From the NCBI GenBank assembly GCA_023411795.1, contig JAEYOK010000050.1, forward strand, positions 1 through 34,097: a stretch of DNA of 34,097 bases. Direction: 5' to 3'. The notes under the pieces were generated by a model. The model did no database searches. It was not told the origin of the DNA and saw only the letters and a list, made by a program, of their open reading frames with translations. The stretch comes from Bacillota bacterium. GTDB taxonomy: Bacteria; Bacillota; Clostridia; DSM-8532. Below, piece after piece: positions 32,089 through 34,097 of the stretch; position 1 is the stretch's first letter, and the number at the start of each line of letters is the position of its first letter. A program made the translations under genes and the position numbers.

Positions 32089-34097
32089 TTACCAAACATA
32101 CAACGGTCCGGCTTCTTCACCATTGAAAAAGTTGGTATTAACCAAAATCAATTGTTGGTATTCGTCAGGAACCATAAAGTACAGTATAACCTCAACAGTA
32201 TCTGTGTTCTCAAGTACAATTGGAAAATGATTCACTGATTCGGCATCAGAGTAGGAATACCCTATGGAGAAATAGCATTCTTCTGTATTTTCTTCAGCAA
32301 GAATTGCAAAGTTATAATCCGTCATTCCTAATATACCTGAGTATTCATTGGATTTAGAAAGTTCTATCTTAACTTGTAAAAAACTATTATAACCGTCGTC
32401 AGATAATCCTAATTTACTTGACTCTCCAATACTAAAATTAATATAATTCTCCACCGTCACCAATTCGCCTTGCTGTATAAATATTATGTTATCTTGATTA
32501 GTTCGTGCAATTATGGAGTCAAAAACGGTCGAATAGATGTTGCCTGATTCGGTTTCCGATTCCCAAACTGTTTCCGGATCGTAGATTTCACCCTTACCAG
32601 TCTCCAAGTTGTAACAGTATATTTTATCGTCTACAACACAGATAGAGGTTGTATCCACATCATTCAGCTTTGTTTTTTCCGAACCGTCAGTTCTGATTTT
32701 ATATAAAGAACTTTTATCTGAGTTATTTCTGAAATAAATCCATTCCCCCACCACATTGATACAACTTGTTTCATCCTGATTCAAGCGGGTTCTTTCACTT
32801 CCATCGGTTTTGATTTTATAAAGCCTTCCATTATCTTCATTATTTCTATAGTAAATCCAATCATTATCAACATTAATCATAAAGCAGGAGTCCACATCGT
32901 TGATGATGGTTTTGTTACTACCGTCGATATTGATTTTACATATGTTATGCAAATCATAATCTGAGTAATATATAACGTCGTCCACAATATTAATGTTTGA
33001 TGAAAAATCGCTGTTGAGCTTAGTTTTTTCACTACCATCAACTTTTATCTTATATAAACAGAACCCATCCGAAATATTGGAATAATAAATCCAATCACCC
33101 ACGACAATCATATCAGAAACTTCATCATCGCAAACCAGGCTCCTTTTAGTACCGTCGGTCCTGATCTTGTAGATATTGCTTTTATCATCGTAAACTACAT
33201 AATAGACCCACTCACCCACGACATTGATGTTATAAACCACGTCATCACATAGCTTTACAAAATCTCTTCCATCGCTTTTTGACTTATACAGCTTCTCATC
33301 ATCATCATAATTGGCATAGTAAATCCATCCATTGCTGAAGGCTGCCTTACCTTCGTTTGCAAGATTGCCCGAAGTGTTTCCGTTTACCGTCTCAATAAGC
33401 TCCTCCTCAGAGGGTTCAACAGCTACAGGCTCGGGGTCCTGATTTGTTTCCTTGTCTTCATCTGAAGAATCATCGCTATAGGTTGAATCACCGCTGCTGC
33501 TCCAATCGCCCCTATCCCGATTGGATATTATTTTGGAAACTATCATCACTGACAATACAATAATTAATATCAAGGCAGCCGCAATAATTGGAGCTTTTAT
33601 GTTCTTTTTAGGCTGAATCGGTATATCATTAACAGCAAGATTTACGGTAGGTTTTTTACCAGAATCGGAAGCCGAAGAGTGTAAAGTGTGTTGTTTAACA
33701 GGCTCAACCGGTTTTGAGGTTTTACGATCTAAGAAAAATGGGTTTAGGCCTTCGTACAGCTCACTCATACTCTGATAACGATTTTCTTGTAGAACAGCCA
33801 TACCCTTAATAAGAGCTGCCTCTTGAACCTCAGTAAGAGAAATTCCCAGCTTTGACGGCGGCACAAGATTATCTTCATGCATTCTTTCCATGGATTCAGG
33901 AGGCGTTTGGCCTGTAATGGCTTTATAAATTGTGGCACAAAGAGCATAGACATCGGTCCATGGTCCCTGGCTCCCCCGGGTACGGTATTGTTCCTCAGGG
34001 GCGTATCCGGGCTTTAAAAGTACTGAAAGACTCTTTGCTCCATCAACAGAGATATCTCTTGCAGCCCCAAAATCCAAAAGCTTGATATCTCCGTTTC
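32089..34097 (-). CDS. Receptor-type Ser/Thr kinase with external DUF5050 repeats (5' end outside window)
   Basis: Only the C-terminal 669 or so residues are in the window. It starts within the kinase domain: GDIKLLDFGAARD, GYAPEEQYRTRGSQGPWTD and an end near LNPFF. A linker follows, then one membrane helix (IIAAALILIIVLSVMIVSKII, roughly 60 kb-free residues 175-195 of the visible part), then an acidic Ser/Asp spacer. Outside the membrane lie six DUF5050-type repeats of about 45 residues (WIYYxN ... LYKIxTDGSExTKLN) and a degenerate seventh. This is suggestive of a beta-propeller. A final beta-rich domain of about 150 residues follows. It probably senses something at the surface. It ends about 65 bases before the cluster promoter. 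Confidence 0.93.
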   Translation of the reverse strand, partial: NGDIKLLDFGAARDISVDGAKSLSVLLKPGYAPEEQYRTRGSQGPWTDVYALCATIYKAITGQTPPESMERMHEDNLVPPSKLGISLTEVQEAALIKGMAVLQENRYQSMSELYEGLNPFFLDRKTSKPVEPVKQHTLHSSASDSGKKPTVNLAVNDIPIQPKKNIKAPIIAAALILIIVLSVMIVSKIISNRDRGDWSSSGDSTYSDDSSDEDKETNQDPEPVAVEPSEEELIETVNGNTSGNLANEGKAAFSNGWIYYANYDDDEKLYKSKSDGRDFVKLCDDVVYNINVVGEWVYYVVYDDKSNIYKIRTDGTKRSLVCDDEVSDMIVVGDWIYYSNISDGFCLYKIKVDGSEKTKLNSDFSSNINIVDDVIYYSDYDLHNICKINIDGSNKTIINDVDSCFMINVDNDWIYYRNNEDNGRLYKIKTDGSERTRLNQDETSCINVVGEWIYFRNNSDKSSLYKIRTDGSEKTKLNDVDTTSICVVDDKIYCYNLETGKGEIYDPETVWESETESGNIYSTVFDSIIARTNQDNIIFIQQGELVTVENYINFSIGESSKLGLSDDGYNSFLQVKIELSKSNEYSGILGMTDYNFAILAEENTEECYFSIGYSYSDAESVNHFPIVLENTDTVEVILYFMVPDEYQQLILVNTNFFNGEEAGPLYVW

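Overview
The window looks like low-GC Clostridia (Firmicutes), plausibly a cellulolytic-type clostridium. The reasons are the split glycine decarboxylase (gcvPA/gcvPB), strong AGGAGG ribosome binding sites, sigma-A style TTGACA/TATAAT promoters, a tandem glycine riboswitch, a ydaO-type riboswitch before an NlpC/P60 hydrolase, and the many serine/threonine kinase, PP2C and FHA genes. No species can be named from the sequence alone.

Region 1 (1-4720, minus strand) is a complete glycine cleavage operon, gcvT-gcvH-gcvPA-gcvPB. It has a consensus promoter and a tandem glycine riboswitch whose second P1 stem overlaps a terminator hairpin, so it should be switched on by glycine. Region 2 (4729-5990) is a secreted SH3/NlpC-P60 hydrolase under a ydaO-type (cyclic di-AMP) riboswitch. 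Region 3 (6287-15655) starts with an initiator tRNA followed by about 9 kb of accessory DNA. This ends in a second, diverged copy of the tRNA 3' half and its terminator. Inside are a secreted protein with a possible partner, a badly decayed tyrosine integrase, a VapBC-type toxin-antitoxin pair, a methyltransferase fragment, a decayed flavodoxin/ferredoxin gene, a lipoprotein and an ABC exporter. A repeated arm-like sequence at 8510 and 15481 suggests two elements stacked in tandem.

Region 4 (15698-23043) holds an acyltransferase with a zinc ribbon, a small membrane protein, a large SF2 helicase with a predicted membrane hairpin, a four-cysteine mini-protein, a WYL regulator and an NHL-repeat lipoprotein.

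Region 5 (23061-34097, minus strand) is the most interesting part. It is a tight run of seven genes: FHA, membrane PP2C, trypsin-like protease-FHA, PrsW protease-FHA, kinase-RDD-FHA, soluble PP2C and vWA-FHA. Upstream lies a receptor-like kinase with an external DUF5050 repeat domain, which runs off the window. The parts suggest a membrane phospho-signalling complex: a kinase writes phosphothreonine, five FHA domains read it, two PP2C phosphatases erase it, and external vWA and protease domains plus an intramembrane protease provide input or output. The run is flanked by a kinase 5' remnant on one side and a DUF5050 3' remnant on the other, as if it sits between the halves of a kinase-DUF5050 gene.
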